From Lasiosphaeris hirsuta (Eukaryota > Ascomycota > Sordariomycetes > Sordariales > Lasiosphaeriaceae), in assembly GCA_030549175.1 (NCBI GenBank), contig JAUKUA010000001.1, forward strand, positions 7,254,001 to 7,318,000: a stretch of DNA of 64,000 bases, in the 5' to 3' direction. The notes under the pieces are model-generated. The model searched no databases. It saw nothing but the letters and a program-made list of their open reading frames with translations, and was not told the origin of the DNA. A program made the translations under genes and the position numbers. This document shows, in pieces, positions 1-10,542 of the stretch (within the stretch, counting starts at the first letter, position 1; each line of letters starts with the position of its first letter).

Positions 1-2240
1 CGTGAGAAGGAAAAGGCCAAGATCCAGGTTGCGTACGACGCGTATAAGGAAGATCTTCAGGCCAAGATGGCACAGACTTTCGTCAAACAGCACAAGGACG
101 AACAGTGGTTCAGGGAGCGCTATGTCCCTGAGATCAGAAGTGGCATCAAGTCAAAGCTCAACGACTTCCGCCGGGGCGGATACACCCAGTGGGAGCAAGA
201 CCTGGAGGCTGGCACCTTTGATGATTTCTCGCTGGAAGGCATCCCAAAGAGCGAGAGCAACGGTACCGGTGGTCTGGTCGAGAAGGAGGAGGGTGAGGCA
301 ACCGCTGCGAACGAGGTTCTTGGTGTCGGTGACTTGGTTCCCGCCAGCAGCGCCGACATCAGGGACGAGAATCTGTTTCAGCCCACCTTGCTGATCAAGA
401 CAATTGCCCCCTCGGTTAGTCGCCAGAACCTCGAGGCATTTTGCAAGGAGCACCTTGGTGAGGAAGAAGGTGGATTCAAGTGGCTTTCGCTTAGTGACCC
501 GAACCCCAGCAAGAGGTACCACCGAATCGGTTGGATCATGCTTCATCCATCTGCCGAAGTCCCCCCTATTGCCGACGATGGCAAGGATGAAGACGATGGT
601 GGCCTTCCACTCAAGTCTCCTATCCCTGTCTCGACTGCAGAGAAGGCTTTGGAGGCTATCAACGGCAAGACTGTCAAGGATGAGCAGCGCGGTGATTTCA
701 CATGCCACGTAGGCGTCCACAACCCTCCCATGAACCCAAGAAAGAAGGCGCTCTGGGATCTTTTTTCAGCGCCTGAACGGATTGAAAAGGATCTGGAGCT
801 TGTGAAGCGCCTTGTCAACAAGTTTGAGGAAGACTTTGGATCCGACTTTAACGCCATCCTCAAGATCGAGGAACGTGTGGAAGAGCTGAAAAACTCTGGA
901 CGCCTGCAGTCTGCAGCCGCGCCTCCTTCGGCAAAGAAGCCGAAGAAGGAGCGGTCAACTGTCGGCATGGACGAGGCGATGGATGAAGAAGGTGAAGAGC
1001 ACGAGGACCTCGAAGATGACGAAGAGGAAGAAGGTGCAGTGGATGACGAGGTTGACGACGAAGACCTTCTCGTCAAGAAGAAGCAGCTTGATCTCTTGAT
1101 TGAGTATATGCGTCGCGTCTTCAACTTCTGCTTCTTCTGTGTCTTTGAGAGCGACTCGATCCACGAGTTGACCAGAAAATGCCCCGGCGGTCATCTCCGC
1201 AGACCGCGAAGCACACTCTCCTCGTCAGCCAAGGCTGTTGCGCGTGCCAGCGCACTGGGTGAGCCCTTCCCTTCGAAGAAGCGAAAGGAGCCCGAGGAGG
1301 TCGAGGAGGGCGAGGCTGCCGAGATAGACCGTAAATTCCGCACCTCGTCCAAGACAGAACAGCAGTTGCAGCGAGCCTACAACTGGGTCAGGACCTTTGA
1401 GGACAAGATCATGCAGATTCTTGAGCCCGAGAACGCCGACATCCGCAAGCTAGGTGGAAAGTCAGCCGAGGATGCCCTCACTGAGGAGCTGACCAAGCAT
1501 GTAAAGCAAGAGGATGAGCACAAGTGGCGCTGCAAGGTACCGGACTGCACGAAGCTGTTCAAAGAGGACCACTTTTGGAAGAAGCACGTGGAGAAGCGCC
1601 ATGCTGAGTGGCTGGAGAAGCTGAGAGAAGAGGTTTGTCTCCCTGATATCGACCTGATGGCCATAATTATTAACTTGATACGCAGTTCGATCTCATCAAT
1701 GCATATGTCCTTGATCCTGCACATATTGCCCCCTCTCGCACTGACGCAAACTCCAATGGGCACTTCCCCCCTTCTAACGGCCAACAACCGACTGGAACAC
1801 CTCGTGGTTTCAATTTGAACAACTACGCCATGAACAGCATGCTCAACTTTGGCAGCTTCCCGATGGCGGCCATGTTCTCGCAGGGCATGATGGGTGCCAA
1901 TCCTCTGGCCGCGCCGCCGGGTTGGCACGCACCCGGTGGTGATGACCGTGGTGCTGGCCCGATCCGTAGAGGTGGCGGTCCTGTTGGTGGAGGCGGTCGC
2001 TTCCAAAACCGGCCGGGGCCCTATGAGCGTCGTCCGAACCCACGGTGGGGTGCGGATGGCGGTATGAACGGTACTCCTGGCGGTCGAGGACGTCCGGGCC
2101 CTGTTAACCGCTGGGGCGACGGCGCTGCTGGGGGTGCCGCCATGGGACCGCGTGAGGCGGTACAGGGTCGGACTCTCAAGACCTACGACGACCTTGACCA
2201 AGTTGCGGGTGGTGGAGGTGGTGGCGAGCTGAACTACTGA
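1..2240 (+). CDS. ars2: Ars2/SERRATE-family RNA-processing protein (5' partial)
   Basis: Nuclear cap-complex adaptor that links capped transcripts to processing and decay (family knowledge). The frame is open from base 1, so the N-terminus lies outside the window. Exons are 1-1632 and 1686-2240; the 53-bp intron 1633-1685 (gtttgt...cgcag) is phase 0 and rejoins the frame, giving 728 visible residues. Seen in order: basic N-terminal part, an acidic Glu/Asp run encoded at about 966-1080, the family segment MRRVFNFCFFC, and a C2H2-like finger (CKVPDC, then two His in KKHVEKRH) at about residue 511. The C-terminus is Gly/Arg/Pro-rich, as in Ars2. Without splicing the frame runs on to an unrelated stop at 1818, so the intron is needed. 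It converges on the GH20 gene. Confidence 0.88.
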
Positions 2241-3886
2241 TTCTCCTCAAGCATGGTCGTGGTCTCCTTATGCATAATGTCTTTTCTGCAGCTACTTGGA
2301 GCGCGAGGGTTTGTTCCCGGATACGTTACGCGTGCGGATGGGGAGGGTTAGGCGTTTAGGGGCGGCAGCAAAGCATGTCCAAGAGAGGGCTTTTGGAGCC
2401 GCTTCGCTAAAGCTTCTTTTTATTTAGGTCTCGGGATACTTTAATATGTCCGCTTGACACGGATTCGATGCGTTGGGATTGGCAGTGTACAATATGAAGG
2501 GAAGCAAGGGTGAAGTTTACCTACCACAGTTAGTTAGGTAGCTGGTTGCAATTTTGCCAAAAGGAATGGGTAATTCTTTCTAGGTCTTGTTTGATGTGAT
2601 GTTTATGGCATTGCCAGGCGCCGTAAAGTCGACCCCTTTTATGCTCTCATATCCGGGAGTCAACAGACAAACTCAAAACCCGCTGCGTACTTCAGATTAC
2701 CTACTTAGAGGTAGTTAGGCTCATTGGTGAACCGTCCTCTGATGTCTTCTAACCCATCCTTCACCGGTCTGAGCATGCTCGGTAATTCCAGGCCATATAC
2801 GCAGCCTGGAGGTACCATCCCGGGCGTGGTGGTTGAGATGGGTGATGCGAGCCACACCATCGGGACGGTGTGATGGTATTGGTGCCACAGCGGCGCTTTT
2901 CCCCCCACGCAACGATGGCAGCTTCGTGTCTCTGAGCATCTTGGTCCCATCACAGGATAAACATCACACACGAGATTTTGATACTAACCCACACCGGGTT
3001 GTCGTCAGCTACGAACTGAGCCGCCGCCATATTTACCCAGGCCGCAGCAAGCCAAACGCGGGCGAACATGAACGGTGTCTGCGCGGGGGAACATGCGGGA
3101 AATGGTCGACGTGGGGAGGTCTCGGTCCAGAACAGAGGTAGGGCGAAATAGCTGAGGATGATGTGGATGGCTTCCAAGACGTATTCGATCTCGTCCCCCA
3201 TTTTCTAGGCTGTTGCGAACGAAGCGCCGAGAGCAAGCAAGATTCTGGATGGGAGAAAGCCGTTTCAAATGAAAACATGGTGGCGGAGTGGGCAGCTCAA
3301 CGGGTTGGCTGGTCACTGAAGTTTGCGGCATTCAACGAAGTCACTGAACCTTGCGCCTCCGGGCGTTGTCAAGATTAAGGATTTTTTTTTTGCCCGCTTT
3401 CCCATAGTCCAACCCAGCGATGTATATACATGCAGCTAATGGAGCCAGCCAAAAAGGGGGCGTGTTGCCTCCCGGGCAGCTCTCCAAACCCACGGCGCCA
3501 AGAGCTCATCGGGATCCATGGCCGACTAACGGCCTCTTCAACATCCCGCATGAACGGGACTCCATCCCGACGGCGCGCTATCGGCTCGAAAGTCGGCATC
3601 AGAATCATGTCGTAGTTTTATGTGCCGCCCAAGTCATACGAGATCTGTTTCGTCTTAGCTTCTACACCAGGCTCAGCCGGGGCATACAAACATACCTATT
3701 TTTGTTAACAGGGACATCCCATAAACTCAAAACCCATTACTCATTTCTCATTCCTCCAAGATAAAATGCCTTTCAGCTATGTATATACAATACTGGGAAG
3801 TAAAACGATGCTTATTAGCCCATGATCAGACCCGCACGCCATGTTATGCCATCATGTTACTCCAATGTCGACCCCCTTTTCACCTC
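2241..3886. other. Intergenic, convergent 3' ends
   Basis: Lies between the stops of the Ars2 and GH20 genes and presumably carries both 3' UTRs. Short frames here lack family features. A T-rich tract sits near 3380-3390. I see no RNA gene or element. Confidence 0.6.
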
Positions 3887-5761
3887 TCATAGAATCCGAT
3901 GCTGACAAGCCGTGCCATTCCCACCGTCCGCTTGCCCACACCACTCCTGCCAAAACACCGCCGCCCCAATCCCCTTTGCAACCAACCGCTCGCGGAACTC
4001 GGCCAGCCTGGGTGCCGCCTCGACCTGACTGCGATTCTGTCCCGCAGCGTCCTTACGACCAGACCATAGGGCCTCGCCGAGGACGCTCGCGCGCGGCCAC
4101 ACGATGCCGTCGAGCGTAGCCCCGTCTATCGTCTCGCTCCACACAGCGGCCTCCCCTCCGAGTACAAGCTTGGACTCCTCCTCGGTGAGGTTGGCGATGG
4201 GGTCGTACGAGTAGATCAGCTGCCAGCTCTTGGTCGGGCCGCACCAGTCATTAAACGGGAAGAATTCATCCCACGCCTCGCCATTTTCAAACGTGAGCCA
4301 CTGTCCGCGGCCGCAGTCGAGGTACTGGTTCTTTTGTTAGCCATGTGCTTTGGGGTAGCGCGAGAAAGGGAAACCCACCCAGAAGTTGTAGTTGCTGTCG
4401 ATCACCTTGTGTCCCATGCCCGTCAACATCTTGACCGAATCGGCGCCCAGCCACGCTTGAACCACGGTATCCTTCCCGATGGTGACGTTCCAGTGAAGTG
4501 GAACCTCCTCCCAAATCATGGGCGTCAGTCCATGCTTGCGTACTCGCGCGTGCTGCGCATCGATGAACTTCTGCAGCAGCGGCTGCAGCACTTCGGTATC
4601 GTTGGACCGAATTCCCTCGTCTAGCATCGAGTCGTTGGCATTCAACTCATCGCCACCAGTGTGAAAGTATGCCGAATACGGCGCCACGCGTGGCAGCACA
4701 TCATCAAACAATTTCTCGAGGAAGCTGTCCACCGCCGTGTTGTTCAGCTTGAAGGCGCCGCACGGCGGCTGTGCGCACCACCAGTAGTATGGCTGGGCAT
4801 CGTACGCCACGATGAGCTCGGGATGTGACTCGGCGACAACGCCAATGTGCCCCGGCATGTCGATCTCGAGGTACACCTGGACACCGCGCACCGCGCCGTA
4901 GCGCTGCAGCCCCTCGATGTCGGCAGGCGAGTAGGTCTGCGCGGGGCTATACGCACCCTTCTCCGAGAGTTCAGGCAGCGAGGGCACGACGAGCGGCCAC
5001 GACTGCGAGTCTGTGACATGCACATGGAGCCGGTTGAGCTTGCTGAAGGCCATGGCATCGATTGTCCGCTTGATATCGGCAATACTGAACCAATGCCGCG
5101 CCGTGTCAAACAAGATTCCACGGTGCGGGAACCGTGGCGAGTCCTGGATCGCCACGGGCGCAAAGGGCGTATACCAGAAGGTGCCTGATGAGTGCTGGTA
5201 GAAGAGTTGCGTGAAAGTCTCCAGACCCCGGAGGATGCCAACGGCCGACACGGCCGTCAGCTTGACTTCGCCTTCAGTGCCGAGGGTCAGATTATACGAC
5301 TCGTCCACCTCGCCGGCTAGTGGCTTGAACGCGCTGGACTTGTCCTCGGTTGTCTGAACGATCTGCAGTGTCTCGAGCCACCTCTGGCCCTTGTACACAT
5401 CAGGCTCGAACTTGGCTAGCTCACCCCGCCGCTTGAGCATCCAGGGCACGAACTTATCATCGAAAATTGACCCGAGGGCTCTGGAAACGGCGGCCTGTAC
5501 AATCTCCTTGCTGCTGAGGCCCTGGGCCGTGTACCCATAGGTATATGGCAGCTGTTGGTTGGTTAATCTTTCAAAATCCTCTCCAGTATCAGAGCCAGGA
5601 GACCAGCGTACAAAGGCACCATTGTAAGTGATTTTAATGTTTTGATGTAGGTACAGGACCGAGCTGCCCTTGGAGTAGCTTTGGGGGGCGGGCCATACTG
5701 CCGAGACGGAGCTGATGGTGGCGAGCACGACGGTGAGGAGAGGCACCAAGTGTGAAAACAT
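3887..5761 (-). CDS. Secreted beta-N-acetylhexosaminidase (GH20)
   Basis: Releases terminal GlcNAc from chitin oligomers and glycans outside the cell (family knowledge). Starts at 5761 with a clear signal peptide (MFSHLVPLLTVVLATISSVSA). The catalytic Asp-Glu pair is in HTGGDELN, and family segments HVHVTDSQSWPL and YLEIDMPGH are present. Intron 4325-4378 is certain: splicing joins SNYNFW to YLDCGRGQW. Reading the rest straight through gives 606 residues. A second intron, 5552-5611 (gtacgc...ccaacag, 60 bp, branch-like gattaacc), is likely: it is in frame and stopless, and removing it deletes 20 residues not typical of the family N-terminus, leaving 586. Exons would then be 5761-5612, 5551-4379 and 4324-3887. 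Several N-glycosylation sequons fit secretion. Confidence 0.93.
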
Positions 5762-8252
5762 GATGGGCGAAAAGCTCGCCTCGTAGCCACAGTTGGCTAC
5801 GAGTGTATGGTCGGGGCTATTTCAGAGAATGGTCTGGGAGAAGAAGCCCATGGAACAAACAGGGACCGAAGAAGGAGAAGAGGGCTTTCGAGCACGGCAG
5901 ACAGGAGGAGGGACGGGTAGTTATAATGAAGGTTCTTTTCGGGTCGGGCAAGGGATATCAACGACCTTAATGACCCCAGTCCAGGTTTGTTTGCCACGAG
6001 GTAGCCAATCACGCTGCAATCAAGCAGGGTAGGGGCCGGACTTTGGTTCCACAGGACAACCGCAGCGAAGACCGGATAGCCACGAAGGATGACGCATTGG
6101 GGAGGTCGGGAGGTCGGTGATAGGGTGAAATTGCCAACACTGGGGATCCGGGACAGCTGTCTGCGCCGCCATGCATCCGCAGATTGGTCCCCACGTTCCA
6201 AAACTCGCGAGGCTGAGACCTCCACGCAGTCGGCCGCTTGTGAGGGGACGCTGTTGATCCAAATCTCAGCGCCGTGCTCCGCCGCGTCTCTGCGCGTCTT
6301 TGGTTGGTGGCGCGCAACGTTACGTCAGGAGTTTGGTTGTGTTTGTCTGGATGGTCACCATGTGGATGGGGATGACCTGCCCAGGGCCCAGTGCTGACAT
6401 ACACTAAGGGGAGCGATGGATGCGGAGAACGAGATCTGGATCGGAAGGCCCACGATTGACGACAAGCCACAGACGCAGGCGTTCAAGGGAGACCAACAAC
6501 AACCCCCGGACGGCCGCTCGAGTTGGAGTGCGGGAAGCGGGACAGGGCTGGCAGGGACCCGAAGAGAGAGGGATGGAAGAAAGGAAGGGAGGGCAGTGGC
6601 GCCGAGAGGGTGTGGTGTACCAAATAGAAATTCGTTATTACATGTATATTTTAGGGATTGTTTGCGTTATGCGACCAAAGGAGCTGGTATAATAAAGCAA
6701 GCAATGCTTGGGGAGATGGCCATCTTTGCGGGCCACAAAGCGTGGCATGAGCTGAGATGGATGAAAGGGAGCGCCAAAGCCCTCGGACGACCAAGTAAGC
6801 CCTGTCCTTGCCGAACACGTCTGTGTGGGCTTCGTTCCTGCCGCAACTGGCTATTCGCACCTCGCTTTGGCGGTGGCGGGAGCAAATGCGGGGGCAAATG
6901 CTGTAGAACTGACACTCCGCCGGGGAGAAGACGCATGACGGATGGCCCTCTGTCGCACTGCAGACACTTTCTCAACCTCACGCAGACCCTGGCGACCATC
7001 TCGGGATATTTGGCCATGGCAATCAACCCGTTCAGGTCTGTGTCGGGGATTTGCCCTGGTTGGGGAACTGGCGGACTGGGCAAGTAGCAACCCGCCCAGA
7101 GGGAAATCAAAGACAACAAAACGCTCTCAATGCGAAAGTAACGTCCATCCAAAAACCCACACTGGGCAACCAATCACAAAACGGCCGACCAGCGGCACGA
7201 GATAGGCCAGGTCTTAAGGTTGCAGCTAAATGCCGGGAGCCGGAGGGGGCTTGGAGGCATCCTGCTTTGAGCCTCTGGGAGGGTAAGACTCCGTTGATGG
7301 GGATCGTGGGGTCTTGGTCCTGTCGTGGGCTTGTGGCATCGCAGCTCACCATGGATGGCTATGGCTATGATCAAGGCGGGAGCGGAGAAGGCGCCCATAA
7401 TAAGCTGCAACCAGCCGAGACTGCTACTACAAAGGTAGGTAGCATGGCATGACCACACTCCACGTATCCGTACCTTGTATTCCATTTGCGCAGCGCACTC
7501 ACCTAGGTGAGGGTATAAGTCCGTCCGTCGAGCTCGGCCTGCCCTGCATGATGCGATATTTTTATTTTTATTTTTATTTTTTTGGCTTAGACTAAATCTG
7601 TTGTGGTGGGCGGTGTCGTGCATCCGTCGTTTCGCGGGAGAGACGCGTCGCCGGCATGTCCTTGCTGTGGCATCTGATGTTGCGGGCTCTGGAAATGCTG
7701 GATGCTCCTTCGGTTGGGTTCGCTGTGCTGCGATGCTGCGATGCGTGCTCTGTAATTCGGCACTAAATTCCATTGTGTTCCACTGCTGCTGAGATGATTG
7801 AAGCGGGTGAATGAATAGCGAGTCGTCACGTGCCGCACCTTTCTCCACAGCGCATCAGCCACAGGAACAATAGCATCGACCAATTCTTGATAGCTCAGCG
7901 CCAATCTTAAAATCTTCAAACATCAAACCTAGTTGCCCCATCAAGTCCTTCGTTTCTTGACGCACTTGAGCCGGCCTTCCCTATCGCCAACCGACCTTCT
8001 CCTATCTCCAGCGCGCCCTTTTAGCATCTTCATTCTCGACACCTCCTGCGCGCGTAGGGTATCGCCACCGTCGCGTTCTCAAAGAGGCTGCCTTGCCTTG
8101 CCTTGCTTTGTCTCGCAATCCTGCTAACCTCAGCGACCCGCCCGCTCAATCCATCTGCCCGACCTACGCTGTCATCGACAGGCACTATCCACCTGCGTAT
8201 TTCATTTTTTTTTTTTCGATCAATACTTCGCGCCTCTATACGACCCGCAGCC
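5762..8252. other. Long divergent intergenic region
   Basis: About 2.5 kb between the divergent starts of the GH20 and nab2 genes. Frames such as 6416-7087 (+) and 7174-7848 (-) have erratic composition and no domain, so they are not called. The part just upstream of nab2 (about 7920-8250) is pyrimidine-rich like a fungal 5' leader. An A/T-rich microsatellite lies at 7558-7583. Confidence 0.6.
7558..7583. repeat. ATTTTT microsatellite
   Basis: Four tandem ATTTTT units, the last extended by two T. Lies in the region upstream of nab2; no function can be read from it. Confidence 0.9.
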
Positions 8253-9884
8253 ATGTCCGTCGAACTCGCGCTCGGCACGCCTTTGGCGGATGCCCTTAAC
8301 TTGGCCATCCAGAGCAAAATCGAGGAACTGGGCTGGGCAGGCGGTGGCGCCGAGGGCGCTGCCATGTCAGAATACTTCGTGCTGATGCTCGCGAACGGAA
8401 AGACGGCGAACGACATCTCGGCTGAAATCGCTGGCGACCTGCTAGGTCTAGGGTCGGAGGATCAGACTGCGCCAGCTTTTGCTCAGTGGCTGTTCGAGCA
8501 GCTCGCAGTACTCAACTCACAGTATGCCCCAGCCGCGGCGCCAGAGTCCAACGGACAGAGCGCGGGCGACATGTCGCAGGATGACATGATGGACGGTGGC
8601 TTTGATGCAAACATGGATTCCATGGCAGATTCTCCTTCTGAACTCAATGCGTATGTTAACCTCGGGAAATATCCACGCCACAGCCTGCTAACAATGTATA
8701 GACCTACCGGTCCCAAAGCTATGCGAGCTGGTAACCCCCGAGGCGGCCGTGAGAAGCGTCTAGTCGGGCACATAAATCGCGCCCTGGACCGAACCCATGA
8801 CTCTGTGCTCCATCGCGTGCGCGGCCAGTCAGGAATCTCAAGAGGACCGCCAACCGGGCCAAGGATGGGTGTCGGTAGACAGCCACGCCCAACAAATCGG
8901 GTCGCCAACGTCGCTGCAGGTATCGCGAACATGGGTGCCATGCCTGTTGGCTCTCCCATGGGGATGAACGGGATGAGTAATATCAGCGGCATGGCTGGGA
9001 TGAATGGTAGCTTCATGTCGCCAGATATCATGGTGATGATGGAACAACAAAGCCGCATGCTTCAGCAGATGCAGCAGCAATTGATGCAGCAACAGAACGG
9101 GATGGGGAACCCTAACGGCCATGGCCAGGGTAACGGAAGGTCTCTCTTTGAACGGACAAGCAGAGGGAACAGCTTCCGTGGTCGTGGTGGACACCATCAG
9201 AACAACGGGCACGCGCAACAGCAGCAACAACAATATCAGCAGCAGCAGCAACAGCAGCAGCCGCCTACAGAGGGTGCTCAGGCCGACGGCGCTCAGCAGG
9301 GTGAGGATGTCGATATGGGACAAGCGAAGCAGCCGCTCAGTGCCGAAGAGACGCTCTGCAAATTTAACCTACGCTGCTCGAACAAGGACTGCAAGTTTGC
9401 GCATCCGTCTCCGGCGGCGCCGCCCGGCATTACAATAGATGTCAAGGACGTCTGCACCTTCGGGGCTGCTTGCAAGAACCGTAAGTGTGTTGGCCGCCAC
9501 CCGTCACCGGCGACCAAGGTGGCACATCAAAGCGAGATGGACTGCAAGTTCTTCCCTAACTGCACAAATCCCCACTGCACCTTCCGGCATCCGACCGCGT
9601 CCACGCCTCTCTGTCGGAACGGTGGCGATTGCAAGGTGCCCAACTGCAAGTTTACACACATCAAGACGGCTTGCAAGTTCAACCCTTGTACCAACCGGTT
9701 CTGCCACTTCATACACGAAGAGGGCCAGCGAGGCACCTTTGCCGACAAGGTGTGGGTGGCGGACGAGGCCAAGGAGCACGTCAGTGAGAGGAAATTTGTC
9801 AAGGACGAAGACAGGGAGGATCTGGTGCTCCCTGGGTCAGAAGGAATAAATCCAGATGAGCACATGCCTGAGGTTATCGTCTAG
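8253..9884 (+). CDS. nab2: Nab2-type CCCH zinc-finger poly(A) RNA-binding protein
   Basis: Controls poly(A) tail length and couples mRNA export to 3'-end formation in the nucleus (family knowledge). Exons 8253-8650 and 8702-9884 give 526 residues. The start is ATG in cagccATGTCC; the frame continues upstream but without conserved features. Seen: N-terminal helical Nab2 domain (about 1-95), SPSELNA/PTGPKAMR across the junction, a basic RGG-like part, a Met/Gln-rich middle, poly-Gln encoded at about 9216-9260, then five CCCH fingers (about residues 350-470), for example CKFNLRCSNKDCKFAH and CKFNPCTNRFCHFIH. Five is fewer than the seven of yeast Nab2. The 51-bp intron 8651-8701 (gtatgt, branch gctaac, tatag) is a multiple of three with no stop. 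Confidence 0.92.
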   Translation: MSVELALGTPLADALNLAIQSKIEELGWAGGGAEGAAMSEYFVLMLANGKTANDISAEIAGDLLGLGSEDQTAPAFAQWLFEQLAVLNSQYAPAAAPESNGQSAGDMSQDDMMDGGFDANMDSMADSPSELNAYVNLGKYPRHSLLTMYRPTGPKAMRAGNPRGGREKRLVGHINRALDRTHDSVLHRVRGQSGISRGPPTGPRMGVGRQPRPTNRVANVAAGIANMGAMPVGSPMGMNGMSNISGMAGMNGSFMSPDIMVMMEQQSRMLQQMQQQLMQQQNGMGNPNGHGQGNGRSLFERTSRGNSFRGRGGHHQNNGHAQQQQQQYQQQQQQQQPPTEGAQADGAQQGEDVDMGQAKQPLSAEETLCKFNLRCSNKDCKFAHPSPAAPPGITIDVKDVCTFGAACKNRKCVGRHPSPATKVAHQSEMDCKFFPNCTNPHCTFRHPTASTPLCRNGGDCKVPNCKFTHIKTACKFNPCTNRFCHFIHEEGQRGTFADKVWVADEAKEHVSERKFVKDEDREDLVLPGSEGINPDEHMPEVIV

Positions 9885-10542
9885 TAGATCGGCTCAAAAA
9901 TGAGCGGCGACGATTCAGTGGATGGTTAGGTGGAATAGCTAGGACAGTTATGTAAGAGCTTGATGAATCTTGTCCGATGGATTGGGAGGAAAAGAAACCT
10001 TTTGAGGCTTCACGGGGCTCTGTTTTGTATTATATCACCAAGGGAGGACCAGAAAGGAAGCCCTCTTCGATGACTATCACGGCGTTTTTGGGGGGGGAAG
10101 GAGGCTATTAGCATACAATGGAATCCAAGGCGGCGTTTACTTTAAGAGAAAGAAATCAGCCCAAAGAGGTGGATGTGGGAGCGGCAACAGGAGATGTTGA
10201 ACTAATGCCCTTGCACAGCGCTATGCGTATTATACCCCGTAGGCACAGGAGAGAGCGAGGAACAGAATCCGAGATCAGCGTTTGTGGCTATCACTTTACG
10301 CGCACGTTGCCGAGTAGTAGCCCTCTAGATTGAAGCATGATGTGTTGTGGTACCTAGCTATTTATTTACCTAAGCGGACTAGGCTCGTGACATCGTGAAG
10401 CTCGCTTCCACCCCACTACATGAATACTTTTGTCGCGGCACCCCGGCACTCGGCAAACTTATGACGTATCCCCCGTCTCGAGCGATTGACTGCCCGCAAT
10501 ATTTCCCTCGTTTGTAATGGGCCGTTTTGAGGCCTCTGCACC
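9885..10542. other. Intergenic between nab2 and hem14
   Basis: Tandem-gene spacer holding the nab2 3' UTR and the hem14 promoter. Nothing further is recognisable. Confidence 0.6.

Noticed and set aside
6416..7848. Frames of 223 and 224 codons on opposite strands
   Set aside because: No hydrophobic core, motif or splice-extended family match; they lie in the long GH20/nab2 upstream region.
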